A DNA stretch of 64,000 nt from Kaistella treverensis. Lineage in GTDB: Bacteria; Bacteroidota; Bacteroidia; Flavobacteriales; Weeksellaceae. The stretch covers positions 806,001 through 870,000 of the forward strand of contig NZ_FORQ01000001.1 in assembly GCF_900114045.1 (NCBI RefSeq). Direction: 5' to 3'. The notes below the pieces were generated by a model. That model ran no database searches. It saw nothing but the letters and a program-made list of their open reading frames with translations, and was not told where the DNA came from. Position numbers and translations under genes: made by a program. Shown here piece by piece: positions 50,605-59,772 of this stretch (within the stretch, counting starts at the first letter, position 1; each line of letters begins with the position of its first letter).

Positions 50605-51651
50605 TTAAATTAAAGAATGTAAGACTTTTTCCAGTTCCGCGGCCACTTTTTCGCGGTTGAATTCTCTTTGAAAATCGAAAAAATTTGCCGTTTTAAAGGC
50701 TAAAATTTTCTCCAGCGAATCTTCGTTTTTAATGAATTCGTACGCCGAAGAAAAATTCTCGGGGAAAAAAGCTACTTTTCCAAATTTTATCGCATCACCA
50801 ATATTTCCGCTCATTTTTGTTTCGCCGTAGATTTCATGATTGCTAAAAAATTCCGTTTCACGCTGAATTGGGCACCATAAAACATCCGCTTTTTGCATCC
50901 ATTCATCAAAAATATGCTGCGGAACTTTTTCGGTAAAATATTGAATTGAAATATTTTTTGATTTGGTTTTCTCAAAGCTTTGCAGCCAAAGCAATTCTTC
51001 ATCTTGCGCCTTTCCAAGAAAAACAATTTTGAGCTTTCTTTGCGGGTTATTTTTCGAAAATTTGGACAATGCGCTCAGTATTTTTTTATAGTCACGTCTT
51101 GCCTGCGAAACCGCGCCCGGAACAACGATGGTAAAAATATTCGTTTCTTTTTTAGCATATTTTTCTGTAAAAAAAACCGGCAAAAAGACCATATTTTTCG
51201 ATTTTAGATTTTGGTCCAAAACCAGCAATTTTTCTGCATTTTTAAAAACCTGCGGTGCGAAAAGCAAGTCTTCTTTAAATGCTAATTTTAGGCGGTATTT
51301 GAAGTCTTTTTTAAAAATATTCTGAATGAGCTGAAACTTCGAAATTCTGGAAAAATTTACATTATGAACAATGATTGCTGTATTAAATTTCGCTGAAATT
51401 TCATTAAACAAATTAAAATACCGATGTACCGTTCCGATGATGACCAAATCGTACTTTTTCTCTTTTAAACGTTGTAAAAGCCCACCATTTTTAACGACAA
51501 AAATATGCGGATCGTTCTTGCCAATTTGCTTGAAAATTTTTTCGGAAAAGTAAAAATCCACCGAAAACTGCGATGAATTTTTCATTAATTCCAGAAAATT
51601 ACCTGCAATTTCGGCGTGTGTATCAAGCTCGATATAAGCGATTTTTTTCAA
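50605..51651 (-). CDS. GT-B type glycosyltransferase (GT4-like)
   Basis: A 348-residue protein with the look of a retaining GT-B enzyme. The N-terminal half has IAYIELDTHAEIAGNFLELM and an acceptor-like VIIGTVHRYF. The C-terminal half begins IFTIVVPGAVSQARRDYKKIL, with KIVFLGKAQDEE and a donor-site-like ADVLWCPIQRETEFF. No membrane segment. It is 5 bp downstream of the amidohydrolase and the last gene of the minus-strand operon. The assignment to GT4 is by layout and moderate. Confidence 0.68.
   Translation of the reverse strand: MKKIAYIELDTHAEIAGNFLELMKNSSQFSVDFYFSEKIFKQIGKNDPHIFVVKNGGLLQRLKEKKYDLVIIGTVHRYFNLFNEISAKFNTAIIVHNVNFSRISKFQLIQNIFKKDFKYRLKLAFKEDLLFAPQVFKNAEKLLVLDQNLKSKNMVFLPVFFTEKYAKKETNIFTIVVPGAVSQARRDYKKILSALSKFSKNNPQRKLKIVFLGKAQDEELLWLQSFEKTKSKNISIQYFTEKVPQHIFDEWMQKADVLWCPIQRETEFFSNHEIYGETKMSGNIGDAIKFGKVAFFPENFSSAYEFIKNEDSLEKILAFKTANFFDFQREFNREKVAAELEKVLHSLI
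50680..50712 (+). repeat. AT-hairpin repeat-like sequence inside the GT-B gene
   Basis: GAAAAAATTTGCCGTTTTAA followed by AGGCTAAAATTTTC. It matches the intergenic family although it lies in coding sequence, opposite codons for KILAFKTANFF. It may be a chance AT-rich match or an insertion tolerated in frame. Confidence 0.35.
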
Positions 51652-51656
51652 ACCTT

Positions 51657-53279
51657 TTAGAAAATTTTTTTACCGTTGCTGAAAGTTTCCAGAACTTTGG
51701 TATCTAAAATTTTAACCTCCGGAACAGTCATTAAATCCTGATCCATAATGATAAAATCCGCTGATTTACCAACTTCCAGACTTCCGATTTCATTCTCCTG
51801 AAAAGCTGCTTTTGCCGCCCAGATCGTCATGCCGCGCAGTGCTTGCTCACGTGTCAAAGCGTTTTCAGGTTGAAAACCGTTCGCGGGAAAATGCTGTGAA
51901 TCTTTACGCGCCACCGCCGAATAAAAAGTTTTCAGTGGATTGATTTCTTCCACAGGAAAATCGGTACCGAGCGGCAGCCAGCCGTTTTGTTTCAATAAAT
52001 CTTCATACGCGTAAGAAAATTTCAACCTTTCTTTTCCTAATCGGTCTTCCGCCCAATACATATCGGAAGTCGCGTGCGTTGGCTGTACAGACGGAATTAC
52101 GGAATAATTTCCGAACAACTCGAAATCCTTTTTATCGACAATCTGCGCGTGCTCGATTCTCCATCTTCGGTCATTTTTAACGCCCAAAACTTCACCATAA
52201 ATCTGCAGAATTACGCGGTTTGCGGAATCTCCAATTGCATGGGTAGCCATTTGCAGATTGCTGTTTTTTAGTTTTTTAGCCAAATCGCGGAAATGTTGTT
52301 CATCACTTAAAAGAAATCCTTTCCAACCTTTTTTGTCGGAATAATCGTGGATTAAACAGGCGCCACGCGAACCCAGCGCGCCGTCGGAATACACTTTAAA
52401 GCCACCAACTGTGACATTTTTATTCGTGTAACGTCCTTTTTTAACCCATCGGTCATAGTACGCCGGATTATCTTCCAGCAAAGCAAAAACCTTCATCTGC
52501 AAGGCGTTTTGCGACTGCGCCTTTTCTAAAAGCTCCAAAGTTTTTTCGGTAATACCGCAATCGTGCACCGAAGTTAAACCATAGGAAAAGCACTCTTTCT
52601 GCAACTCAGAAAAATACTGGATCGCCATTTCATCTTCGATTTTCGGAATGTGTTTTTCCACCAAATCCATCGCATTATCAACTAAAATTCCGGTTAATTT
52701 GCCGCTTTTTTGCTCAATTTCTCCGCCGGAAATTTTGGTTTTTGTGGTTACTCCGGCAATATCCAAAGCTTTTTGGTTTACTACAGCTGCGTGTCCGTCA
52801 ATTCTTTTCAGGAAAACCGGACGATCGGGAAATAACTGATCGAGTTTTTCTTTGGTTGGAAATTCTTTCACCGCCCAGTCATTCTGGTCCCAACCGCGAC
52901 CGTAAATCCATTCTCGTGGTGCAGTTTTAGCATATTCCGTGATTCTGCCAACGATTTCGTCCCAGGATTTTGTGCCCCATAGCTGGCTTTTCCATTTATC
53001 AGTCGCAAAACCAGTAAAATGACAGTGCGCATCAATTAAACCCGGGAATACAATTTTTCCTCGTAAATCCTGTGTTTTTGCTGATTTATAATTCTTTAAA
53101 ATTTCTGCAGATTTACCGACAGCAAGGATTTTTCCGTTTGAAATCGCCATGGCTTCCGCGATATCAAACTTGTCGTTTACAGTATAAATTTTCGCGTTTG
53201 TAATGATTAAATCTGCATTTTTTTGTGCTGAAAACAGCAGCGAAAAAAATACCGCGCTAAAAGATATAATTTTTTTCAT
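51657..53279 (-). CDS. exported YtcJ-like amidohydrolase
   Basis: A 540-residue metal-dependent hydrolase of the amidohydrolase_3 (YtcJ-like) type. The chosen ATG (53279) starts the signal peptide MKKIISFSAVFFSLLFSAQ; the longer frame overlaps the GT2 stop. Metal ligands appear as IDAHCHFTGF, with further histidines in ATHAIGDSAN and EHAQIVDKKD and the Asp in LGTDFPVE. The substrate is unknown, perhaps an N-acyl or cyclic amide. It is 2 bp downstream of the GT2 gene. Confidence 0.87.
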   Translation of the reverse strand: MKKIISFSAVFFSLLFSAQKNADLIITNAKIYTVNDKFDIAEAMAISNGKILAVGKSAEILKNYKSAKTQDLRGKIVFPGLIDAHCHFTGFATDKWKSQLWGTKSWDEIVGRITEYAKTAPREWIYGRGWDQNDWAVKEFPTKEKLDQLFPDRPVFLKRIDGHAAVVNQKALDIAGVTTKTKISGGEIEQKSGKLTGILVDNAMDLVEKHIPKIEDEMAIQYFSELQKECFSYGLTSVHDCGITEKTLELLEKAQSQNALQMKVFALLEDNPAYYDRWVKKGRYTNKNVTVGGFKVYSDGALGSRGACLIHDYSDKKGWKGFLLSDEQHFRDLAKKLKNSNLQMATHAIGDSANRVILQIYGEVLGVKNDRRWRIEHAQIVDKKDFELFGNYSVIPSVQPTHATSDMYWAEDRLGKERLKFSYAYEDLLKQNGWLPLGTDFPVEEINPLKTFYSAVARKDSQHFPANGFQPENALTREQALRGMTIWAAKAAFQENEIGSLEVGKSADFIIMDQDLMTVPEVKILDTKVLETFSNGKKIF

Positions 53280-53281
53280 TT

Positions 53282-54160
53282 TTATTTTCTTTGAAATATT
53301 TGATTCCAACGTAATTTTCTGATGTATTTTATTTCCTCCTCCGAGAGGCTTTTTTTTCCTTTTTGCTTTAAAAAAGAATTTAAAGTGGTGAAAAATTCGG
53401 AAAGCGATTTGTTCTTATAAGCTGATTTTCCGGAAGAAATTATGGTCAAAGGCAAATTTAAACCAATATTGTAGAAATATTCGCCCAGTTTTTCAGCTTT
53501 TTGGTTTTTATACTGAAATGCCGTTGGTCGCAAATGTTTCACCCACAAATCTTTGATTGTAAAAGTTTCCCAGCCGTTTTTTTTCGCGAGCATCACATCG
53601 ATATTATCCCAACCTAACACCGGTCGCAAACCGTTCATTTGCTGAAAACATTCTTTCCGATAGGATTTTATCGGTCCGCGGACATGATTTTTTGAAGACA
53701 GATTTTCAAATTTCCACTGATGTTTTTCATCTTTAAAATCAAAAGCTAAGGCGAGTTCGAAAACCGCTTTTTTAATTTTAACGATTCCGGAAACCATTCC
53801 GGCTTTCGGATTTGTTTCATAAACCTTCTGTATTTTCTGTAAATAATCAGCAGGAAAAATAATATCCGCGTCGAACTTACAGATGATATCGAATGTATTT
53901 AAATCTACGCTCTCTAAACCTTTGTTGAAAGTTCGGACTACTTTTGCGCCGGGTTCGTGTTGTGATTTTTCTAAATTTAAAAGCTTAAAATTCTTCTTTT
54001 GCTGAATAAATTCCTGCACGATTTCTCGCGTTTTGTCGGTGGAACCGTCGTTCACGACCACGCAGAAAAAATCCCGGAAAATCTGTTTTTCCAGTGATTT
54101 CAGGGTGAAAAGAATATTTTTCTCTTCGTTGTGCGTGGGAATTACAATCAGGAATCTCAT
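53282..54160 (-). CDS. family 2 glycosyltransferase
   Basis: A 292-residue GT-A protein. The nucleotide site is VIPTHNEEKNILFTLKSL, followed by VVVNDGSTDKT. The metal motif is CKFDADIIFP, and GWDNIDVMLAKKNGW is the likely catalytic-base region. A short hydrophobic stretch lies near the C-terminus but no strong anchor. The start follows the YciI-like stop with no gap. The acceptor is unknown, with envelope glycan or glycolipid most likely. Confidence 0.9.
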   Translation of the reverse strand: MRFLIVIPTHNEEKNILFTLKSLEKQIFRDFFCVVVNDGSTDKTREIVQEFIQQKKNFKLLNLEKSQHEPGAKVVRTFNKGLESVDLNTFDIICKFDADIIFPADYLQKIQKVYETNPKAGMVSGIVKIKKAVFELALAFDFKDEKHQWKFENLSSKNHVRGPIKSYRKECFQQMNGLRPVLGWDNIDVMLAKKNGWETFTIKDLWVKHLRPTAFQYKNQKAEKLGEYFYNIGLNLPLTIISSGKSAYKNKSLSEFFTTLNSFLKQKGKKSLSEEEIKYIRKLRWNQIFQRK

Positions 54161-54430
54161 TTACTTCGCCATTTCGTCGTCCCACTCTCTGATGGTGACT
54201 TTGGTGTAATGACCTTCCGCAGCGAAAGGGTCGCGGCTTACAAATTCTTCAGAAGAATTTCTGTCTACGAAAATCGCCATGGCACCTTCACCCGGATTTG
54301 TAAAAACACCGATGCCGAGGACTTTTTCGGCATTTACAAACTCATCTTCCACCGCCTGATGCCGCGGAAAAGCTTCCATAAACTGCTCCATTGTGGACTC
54401 CGGATTTTCATAAAGAACTACTGCTTTCAT
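54161..54430 (-). CDS. YciI-like protein
   Basis: An 89-residue ferredoxin-like YciI/DGPF-type small protein. It begins KAVVLYENPE with a FPRHQAVED histidine, and ends FVSRDPFAAEGHYTKVTIREW, where the DPF and the histidine are the conserved putative catalytic residues. The function is unknown, and some relatives are chlorohydrolases or dimeric stress proteins. First gene of the operon that continues into the GT2, amidohydrolase and GT-B genes without gaps, an odd grouping. Confidence 0.8.
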   Translation of the reverse strand: MKAVVLYENPESTMEQFMEAFPRHQAVEDEFVNAEKVLGIGVFTNPGEGAMAIFVDRNSSEEFVSRDPFAAEGHYTKVTIREWDDEMAK

Positions 54431-54473
54431 AATTTCAGAATTTAAATTTGAAGAATTTATTTACTTTTATAAT

Positions 54474-54506
54474 CAAAAAATTCCGTGTTTTAAGCCCGAA
54501 AATTCA
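54474..54506 (+). repeat. short AT-hairpin repeat, copy k
   Basis: CAAAAAATTCCGTGTTTTAA followed by GCCCGAAAATTC. It lies immediately downstream of the polA stop on the minus strand (3 bp away). Confidence 0.5.
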
Positions 54507-54509
54507 ATT

Positions 54510-57335
54510 TTAATGTGCTTCCAGCCAATTATCGCCCACGCCAACTTCCACCAAAAGCGGCACGCTGGTTTGGTAGGCGTTTTCCATTTCGTTTTTAATT
54601 AAAGCCGTCACGGTTTCCAGCTCGTCTTCCGGCGCTTCAAAAACAAGCTCATCGTGAACCTGAAGTAACATTCTGGTTTTCAGATTTTGATTCTTCAGCT
54701 CTTCGTGGATTTTAATCATCGCTAATTTAATGACATCGGCAGCGCTTCCCTGAATTGGCGCGTTCACCGCATTTCTTTCAGCGTGTGCTTTTACCACAAA
54801 ATTAGCGGAATTGATGTCTTTTAAATGTCGTTTACGATTCAGAATCGTTTCCACATAACCCATTTCCTGCGCTTTTACAACCTGTCCGCCCATGTATTTT
54901 TTTAAGTTCGGATAAGTTTCAAAATATGATTCTATCATTTCCTTGGCTTCCTTGCGTGAAAGTCCGGTTTGTTCCGCCAAAGCAAAAGCGCCCTGACCGT
55001 ACAGAATTCCGAAATTCACCGTTTTCGCCTGCGAACGCTGGGCTTTTGTAACTTCTTCGAGCGGAACACCAAATAATTTTGATGCAGTTGAAGCATGAAT
55101 ATCTTCACCGTCCTGGAAGGCTTTAATCATATTTTCTTCCTCGGAAATCGCTGCAATTAAGCGCAATTCGATTTGGGAATAATCCGCTGCGATGATTTTA
55201 TGACCTGGATTGGCGACAAAAGCGCCACGAATTTGCTGTCCGCGCACCGTCCGGATCGGAATGTTCTGGAGATTCGGGTTTACACTTGCCAAACGTCCAG
55301 TCGCTGCAGTCGTCTGCGAAAAATTGGTGTGTACCCGGTTATCATCTTTGTCAATTTGCAAAGGCAAAGCATCGACATAAGTGGATTTTAATTTCTGGTA
55401 AGTTCGGTGTTCTAAAATATGTGGAATTATTTCGTGCTTCACGGCAAGTTTTTGCAAAATATCTTCCGAGGTCGCATACTGTCCGGATTTTGTTTTTTTA
55501 GCTTTCGGGTCAAGCTGCATTTTTTCGAATAAAACTTCGCCCAACTGTTTCGGTGAGTTCATGTTAAATTCTTCACCCGACATTTCAAAAATCGTTTTTT
55601 CGAGGATTCGCAAATCGTTTTCAAGGTCTTTACTTTCCTGCTCCAGCCAATCTTTATCGAGTGAAATTCCCGCAAGTTCCATATCCGCCAGGACTTTCAT
55701 CAAAGGCATTTCCACTTTAAAAAATAAATCTTCAAGATTTTCTTTTTTAAGCTGTGGTGCGAAAAGTTGGTAAAGCTGAAAGGTCAGATCAGCATCTTCA
55801 GCAGCGTACTGTGTTTGTTCTTCAATTGAAAGCGAATCGAAACTTCCCTGATTTTTACCTTTTTTTCCGATTAAAGACTCCAACGAAATCGGTTTGTAAT
55901 TCAGGAACATTTCGGCCAGATAATCCATGGTGTGGCGCCCGTCCGGATTCAGCAGGTAATGCGCAATCATCGTATCGAAAATAGCGCCTTTCACCGAAAC
56001 TCCGTACAGTTCCAGAATTTTATAATCTTCTTTCAGATGGTGCGCGATTTTTACAATGTCTTCTTTTTCGAAGAAAGGCCGGAAAATTTCCAAAGTTTCC
56101 AACGCTTCGTCGCGGTTTTTCGAAAGCGGAACGTAATAAGCAAGACCTTTTCGGTAGGAAAAACTTATGCCGATGATTTCTGCTTCCATTTCGTTCAGCG
56201 AGGAAATTTCAACATCGAAAGCAACTGCTTTTTGTGCCAGCAAATTTTTTGCGAGCAAATACTGCCCTTTTTCCAAATTAATATATTGGTATAAATGGTC
56301 GTTGTCCGCAACCGTATCTTTGGTGGTCATCGCCTGGTTCAGTTCTTCGAAATTCGCGAATAAATCCAGCTGCATGGACTGTTCTCCACTTTTTTGCGTT
56401 TTTGCCTGAACTGGAGTGAAACTTTGCGTTTCAAATTCGGTTTTTGGAGCAAAAGCGCGGTAAAGATTTTCGTATAAACGCCGAAATTCTATTTCGTCGA
56501 AAACCTCTTTAACCTTTTCAAAATCAGGTTCTTCCAGATCGTACTGCTCTTCATGAAAATCAATGGGCGCGTCGCAAATAATGGTAGCTAATTTTTTGGA
56601 AAGAATACCGCGTTCCGCAGAATTTTCAACTTTTTCTCTAATTTTACCCTTTAAATCTGCCGTATTTGCGAGAAGATTTTCGATGCTGCCGTATTCTTTC
56701 AGGAATTTTTTAGCCGTTTTCTCACCAACACCTTCCAAACCGGGAATATTATCAACGGCGTCGCCCATCATCGCGAGAAAATCGATGACCTGTTTCGGAT
56801 CTTCGATTTCGTATTTCGCTTTTACTTCTTCAACGCCCAGAATTTCAAATTCCGCGCCTTTTAAACCCGGTTTATAGATTTTAATATTTTCGGTAACGCA
56901 TTGTGCAAAATCTTTATCCGGCGTTACCATAAAGATCTGATAACCTTCTTTTTCAGCTTTGCAGGCTATGGTTCCGATGACGTCATCTGCTTCATAACCT
57001 TCCAGACCAAGAATCGGCACATGCATGGCTTCGAGAATGCGGTGAATATATGGAATCGCGGTTTTTATGGCTTCCGGCGTTTCGTTTCGGTTGGCTTTAT
57101 ATTCGGCAAAATCATTGGTGCGGACACTTGCCTGACCAACATCAAAAACCACGGCTAAATGCGAAGGTCTTTCGCGCCGGATAAGTTCAATTAAAGAATT
57201 GGTAAAACCAAAAATTGCGGAAGTATCCTGACCTTTGCTTGTTATACGCGGACTGCGTATCAGCGCGTAATAGCCGCGAAAAATCATGGCGTAAGCATCA
57301 ATGAGGAAAAGCCTTTTATCGTTATTTTCTGACAT
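54510..57335 (-). CDS. polA: DNA polymerase I
   Basis: Fills gaps and removes RNA primers. The 941-residue protein has all three parts. The 5'-3' exonuclease (1-290) includes FLIDAYAMIFRGYYAL and GDAVDNIPGLEGVGEKTA. The 3'-5' domain (about 350-540) keeps Asp/Glu in AVAFDVEISS, LKEDYKIL and YAAEDADLTF, so proofreading may be active. The polymerase (about 560-941) has motif A ADYSQIELRLIA, motif B RSQAKTVNFGILYG and motif C QVHDELVFE. A TATCTTTG box sits 5 bp before the ATG. Confidence 0.97.
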   Translation of the reverse strand: MSENNDKRLFLIDAYAMIFRGYYALIRSPRITSKGQDTSAIFGFTNSLIELIRRERPSHLAVVFDVGQASVRTNDFAEYKANRNETPEAIKTAIPYIHRILEAMHVPILGLEGYEADDVIGTIACKAEKEGYQIFMVTPDKDFAQCVTENIKIYKPGLKGAEFEILGVEEVKAKYEIEDPKQVIDFLAMMGDAVDNIPGLEGVGEKTAKKFLKEYGSIENLLANTADLKGKIREKVENSAERGILSKKLATIICDAPIDFHEEQYDLEEPDFEKVKEVFDEIEFRRLYENLYRAFAPKTEFETQSFTPVQAKTQKSGEQSMQLDLFANFEELNQAMTTKDTVADNDHLYQYINLEKGQYLLAKNLLAQKAVAFDVEISSLNEMEAEIIGISFSYRKGLAYYVPLSKNRDEALETLEIFRPFFEKEDIVKIAHHLKEDYKILELYGVSVKGAIFDTMIAHYLLNPDGRHTMDYLAEMFLNYKPISLESLIGKKGKNQGSFDSLSIEEQTQYAAEDADLTFQLYQLFAPQLKKENLEDLFFKVEMPLMKVLADMELAGISLDKDWLEQESKDLENDLRILEKTIFEMSGEEFNMNSPKQLGEVLFEKMQLDPKAKKTKSGQYATSEDILQKLAVKHEIIPHILEHRTYQKLKSTYVDALPLQIDKDDNRVHTNFSQTTAATGRLASVNPNLQNIPIRTVRGQQIRGAFVANPGHKIIAADYSQIELRLIAAISEEENMIKAFQDGEDIHASTASKLFGVPLEEVTKAQRSQAKTVNFGILYGQGAFALAEQTGLSRKEAKEMIESYFETYPNLKKYMGGQVVKAQEMGYVETILNRKRHLKDINSANFVVKAHAERNAVNAPIQGSAADVIKLAMIKIHEELKNQNLKTRMLLQVHDELVFEAPEDELETVTALIKNEMENAYQTSVPLLVEVGVGDNWLEAH

Positions 57336-57340
57336 AAAAG

Positions 57341-57348
57341 CAAAGATA
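57341..57348 (-). promoter_or_regulatory. -7 element (TATCTTTG) almost abutting the polA start codon
   Basis: Minus-strand TATCTTTG is followed by CTTTT and then the ATG. As at 16309, this geometry predicts a leaderless or nearly leaderless transcript. Confidence 0.5.
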
Positions 57349-57397
57349 GGAAAAAGATAGAATGGTCTAACCTTGCGGAGAAAATTTAAGCTAAAGT

Positions 57398-57430
57398 GAA
57401 AAAATTTGCAGTTATAGCAGGTATTTTTTT
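57398..57430 (+). repeat. short AT-hairpin repeat, copy g
   Basis: GAAAAAATTTGCAGTTATAG followed by CAGGTATTTTTTT. It abuts the PAP2 gene stop (57429) downstream on the minus strand. Confidence 0.55.
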
Positions 57431-57992
57431 AAACCGATTTCTGGCGGTGAATGACTTTAAAACAAAGTGTGCTGAAAAAACCGCCCAGCAGGAAACCAAC
57501 CGCGGCGCCCATTAAAATATCCATCGGGAAATGTACGCCCAAATAAATTCTGCTGAAAGAAACCATGGCTGCCCAAAAGAATAAAATATAGGGCAAAACG
57601 GGCATTTTTTTCGAAAGTAGAAAACTCATCACAGTAGCGATGAAAAAAGTGTTTGACGCGTGGCTTGAATAAAAACCGAATTTTCCGCCACATTTTACAG
57701 CGCGCATTAAACCTGTAAATGACGGATCGTGACACGGCCGCAAACGCCCAATCCCGGATTTGAAAACTCCCGCCAGCTGATCGGAAACCGTAACGCCAAG
57801 TGCGACGAAAATTAAAATAAATATGAGATTTCGGACGGAAAAATTTTTAATTAAAAGGTAGAAAAATATGACGTAAAGCGGAACCCAAATCCAGGTGGCA
57901 GACATCATAATCCAAAACTGGTCGAAAGAAGCGGAACCCAAATTATTGAGTTCCAGGAACAGATTTCTATCTTGCTGAATAAGCTCGTACAT
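57429..57992 (-). CDS. PAP2-family membrane phosphatase
   Basis: A 187-residue integral membrane lipid phosphatase. The three PAP2 motifs are present: KSGIGRLRP (KX6RP), YSSHASNTF (the SGH-type motif as SSH) and SRIYLGVHFPMD (SRX5HX3D). About six hydrophobic helices are seen. Such enzymes dephosphorylate undecaprenyl or phosphatidyl phosphates at the periplasmic face. It begins 1 bp after tatA. In mycobacteria a PAP2 protein serves the DPA pathway, but this gene is 34 kb from the DprE1 homologue. Confidence 0.9.
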   Translation of the reverse strand: MYELIQQDRNLFLELNNLGSASFDQFWIMMSATWIWVPLYVIFFYLLIKNFSVRNLIFILIFVALGVTVSDQLAGVFKSGIGRLRPCHDPSFTGLMRAVKCGGKFGFYSSHASNTFFIATVMSFLLSKKMPVLPYILFFWAAMVSFSRIYLGVHFPMDILMGAAVGFLLGGFFSTLCFKVIHRQKSV

Positions 57993-57993
57993 T

Positions 57994-58314
57994 TTAGCGG
58001 CTTACCGGTCCGTCGTGGGAATCGTCGTCAGCAAGATTAACTTTCGGTTCTGCGGGAACTGCATAATCTTTCGGTAAATCGGCCATTGGATTGTAATCCT
58101 GAGCGGCTTTTTTAACTTTATCGATCTCGCGCTTAATTTCGGCTACAGGATTATCGGTTTCCTTTAAAATTTCAGTTTTCACGTCTTCCACGGCGCCGCG
58201 CATTTTCCGAACTCCCTGACCAAGATCGCGCGCGATTTGCGGCAATTTATCGGGACCAAATAATACAACGATCGCCAGCGCAATCATAAGCATTTCACCT
58301 AAGCTTAATTCCAT
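57994..58314 (-). CDS. tatA: Sec-independent translocase TatA/TatB
   Basis: A 106-residue Tat subunit. An N-terminal helix with LSLGEMLMIALAIVVLFGPDKLP carries the conserved FGP hinge, followed by an amphipathic helix (IARDLGQGVRKMRGAVEDVK) and an acidic/charged tail (about 50-106). It forms the pore or docking ring for folded proteins with TatC, which is not in the window. TatA and TatB cannot be separated by eye, and the longer tail is closer to TatB-like proteins of some Bacteroidota. Confidence 0.88.
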   Translation of the reverse strand: MELSLGEMLMIALAIVVLFGPDKLPQIARDLGQGVRKMRGAVEDVKTEILKETDNPVAEIKREIDKVKKAAQDYNPMADLPKDYAVPAEPKVNLADDDSHDGPVSR

Positions 58315-58451
58315 GGCGTAAAATTACAAAAGATTATGAGATCTGATTTCATTTTTAAATTTTATTGCAAAAATTAAGGCTTTTAATTTTAAATAATTTA
58401 CGGGAAAACCAAGCTTTCAGTTTTTAAAAAATGAAATTTATTTGCCGCTGT

Positions 58452-59675
58452 TTAAAGCTTTTTTCTGCTTTCAAATAAATAATAAACCATCACAGCGCTT
58501 ATGGACATTAATATAAATCCGAGGAAAAACGGAGCGCCGGCGAATTTAAATGGCGCATCGTCGTGCGTGAAATAATAGAAAATATTCGTCATCAAAGGCG
58601 GACCGATAATAGCGGTAAAACTGATTAAACTTGCCAAAGCACCCTGCAATTCGCCCTGTTCGTTTTTCGGTACCTGTGCTGAAATAACGGACTGTAGCGC
58701 CGGGCCTGCAATTCCACCCAAACCATACGGAACTAAAAATGCAAACATCATCCAACTTTCACTGGCAAAAGCAAAAAGTATCATTCCCACCGCGTAAAGC
58801 GACAAGCCGTAAATTATCGTTCGCTCATTGCCCAGTTTCGGCTGAATGAAACGAATTAAATAACCCTGAACCAGCGCCGCCATTACACCAACTGCTCCGA
58901 GAGAAAGCCCCACTATTTTCTCCGTCCAGCCGAATTTATACATGGTGAAGAAAGTCCAGTTGGTTTGCACGGCGTGTCCGGCGATATAAACAAAAACCAA
59001 GGTTAGAATTAAGCCGAGAATTTCCGGATGTTTCCGCAGCTGCAGAAGCGAACCAACGGGGTTTGCACGTCGCCAGTTGAACTCGCGCCGGTCTTTTTTT
59101 TCTAAACTTTCGGGCAAAATAAACCAGCCGTAGAGGAAATTTACTAAACATAAAATGGAAGCTGCATAAAACGGCACACGAGCGCCATATTGGCCAAGAA
59201 TACCGCCTATCACCGGCCCAACAATAAAGCCAATACCGAAAGCTGCACCAATTAACCCGAAATTTTTTGCGCGGTCTTTTTCGGTGGAAACATCAGCAAT
59301 ATAAGCACTCGCTGTTGTAATACTGGCGCCGGTGACACCCGAAAAAATACGGCCTACAAACAGCCAAAAAATCGTAGGTGCCAAAGCCTGAATTAAAAAA
59401 TTTATTGAAAATCCGAGCAGCGAAAATAAAATAATCGGTCGTCGGCCGAATTTATCGCTGAGTCCGCCTAAAATTGAAGCAAAAATAAACTGCGTCCCCG
59501 CATAAGCAAAACTTAACCAACCTCCATATTGCGACGCAACGCTGAGATCGGAATTATGAATGAGCTCCTGGATGAGTTTCGGAACGACCGGAATGACAAT
59601 TCCCCACCCTGTGATATCGATAATCAGGGTGATAAATATAAAACCGACAGCGGCAGATTTCTGTTTTTTTTGCAT
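58452..59675 (-). CDS. MFS transporter, TetA/TCR1 type
   Basis: A 407-residue twelve-helix drug/H+ antiporter-type MFS protein. The loop 2-3 signature is [13 protein letters not shown], and helix 5 holds [16 protein letters not shown]. It begins [26 protein letters not shown], like TCR1/TetA exporters, including the helix 1 aspartate. No TetR regulator or other resistance gene is nearby, so resistance is not shown and the substrate is unknown. Confidence 0.88.
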   Translation of the reverse strand: MQKKQKSAAVGFIFITLIIDITGWGIVIPVVPKLIQELIHNSDLSVASQYGGWLSFAYAGTQFIFASILGGLSDKFGRRPIILFSLLGFSINFLIQALAPTIFWLFVGRIFSGVTGASITTASAYIADVSTEKDRAKNFGLIGAAFGIGFIVGPVIGGILGQYGARVPFYAASILCLVNFLYGWFILPESLEKKDRREFNWRRANPVGSLLQLRKHPEILGLILTLVFVYIAGHAVQTNWTFFTMYKFGWTEKIVGLSLGAVGVMAALVQGYLIRFIQPKLGNERTIIYGLSLYAVGMILFAFASESWMMFAFLVPYGLGGIAGPALQSVISAQVPKNEQGELQGALASLISFTAIIGPPLMTNIFYYFTHDDAPFKFAGAPFFLGFILMSISAVMVYYLFESRKKL

Positions 59676-59724
59676 TGCGGAAGTAAATATCGCTTTTTTT
59701 TGAAAAAATAGGCTGCTATTTAAG

Positions 59725-59753
59725 CAAAAAAAGTCCTTCGGATGAAGGACTTC
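59725..59753 (-). terminator. terminator of secDF
   Basis: AAGTCCTTC (59731-59739) pairs perfectly with GAAGGACTT (59744-59752) around GGAT. On the minus strand TTTTTTGC follows. Confidence 0.9.
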
Positions 59754-59772
59754 AGATATAATAAATTTAAGA

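Noticed and set aside
58452-59675. MFS gene as a tetracycline resistance determinant
   Set aside because: TetA-like family features alone do not show the substrate, and no regulator or mobile context is present.
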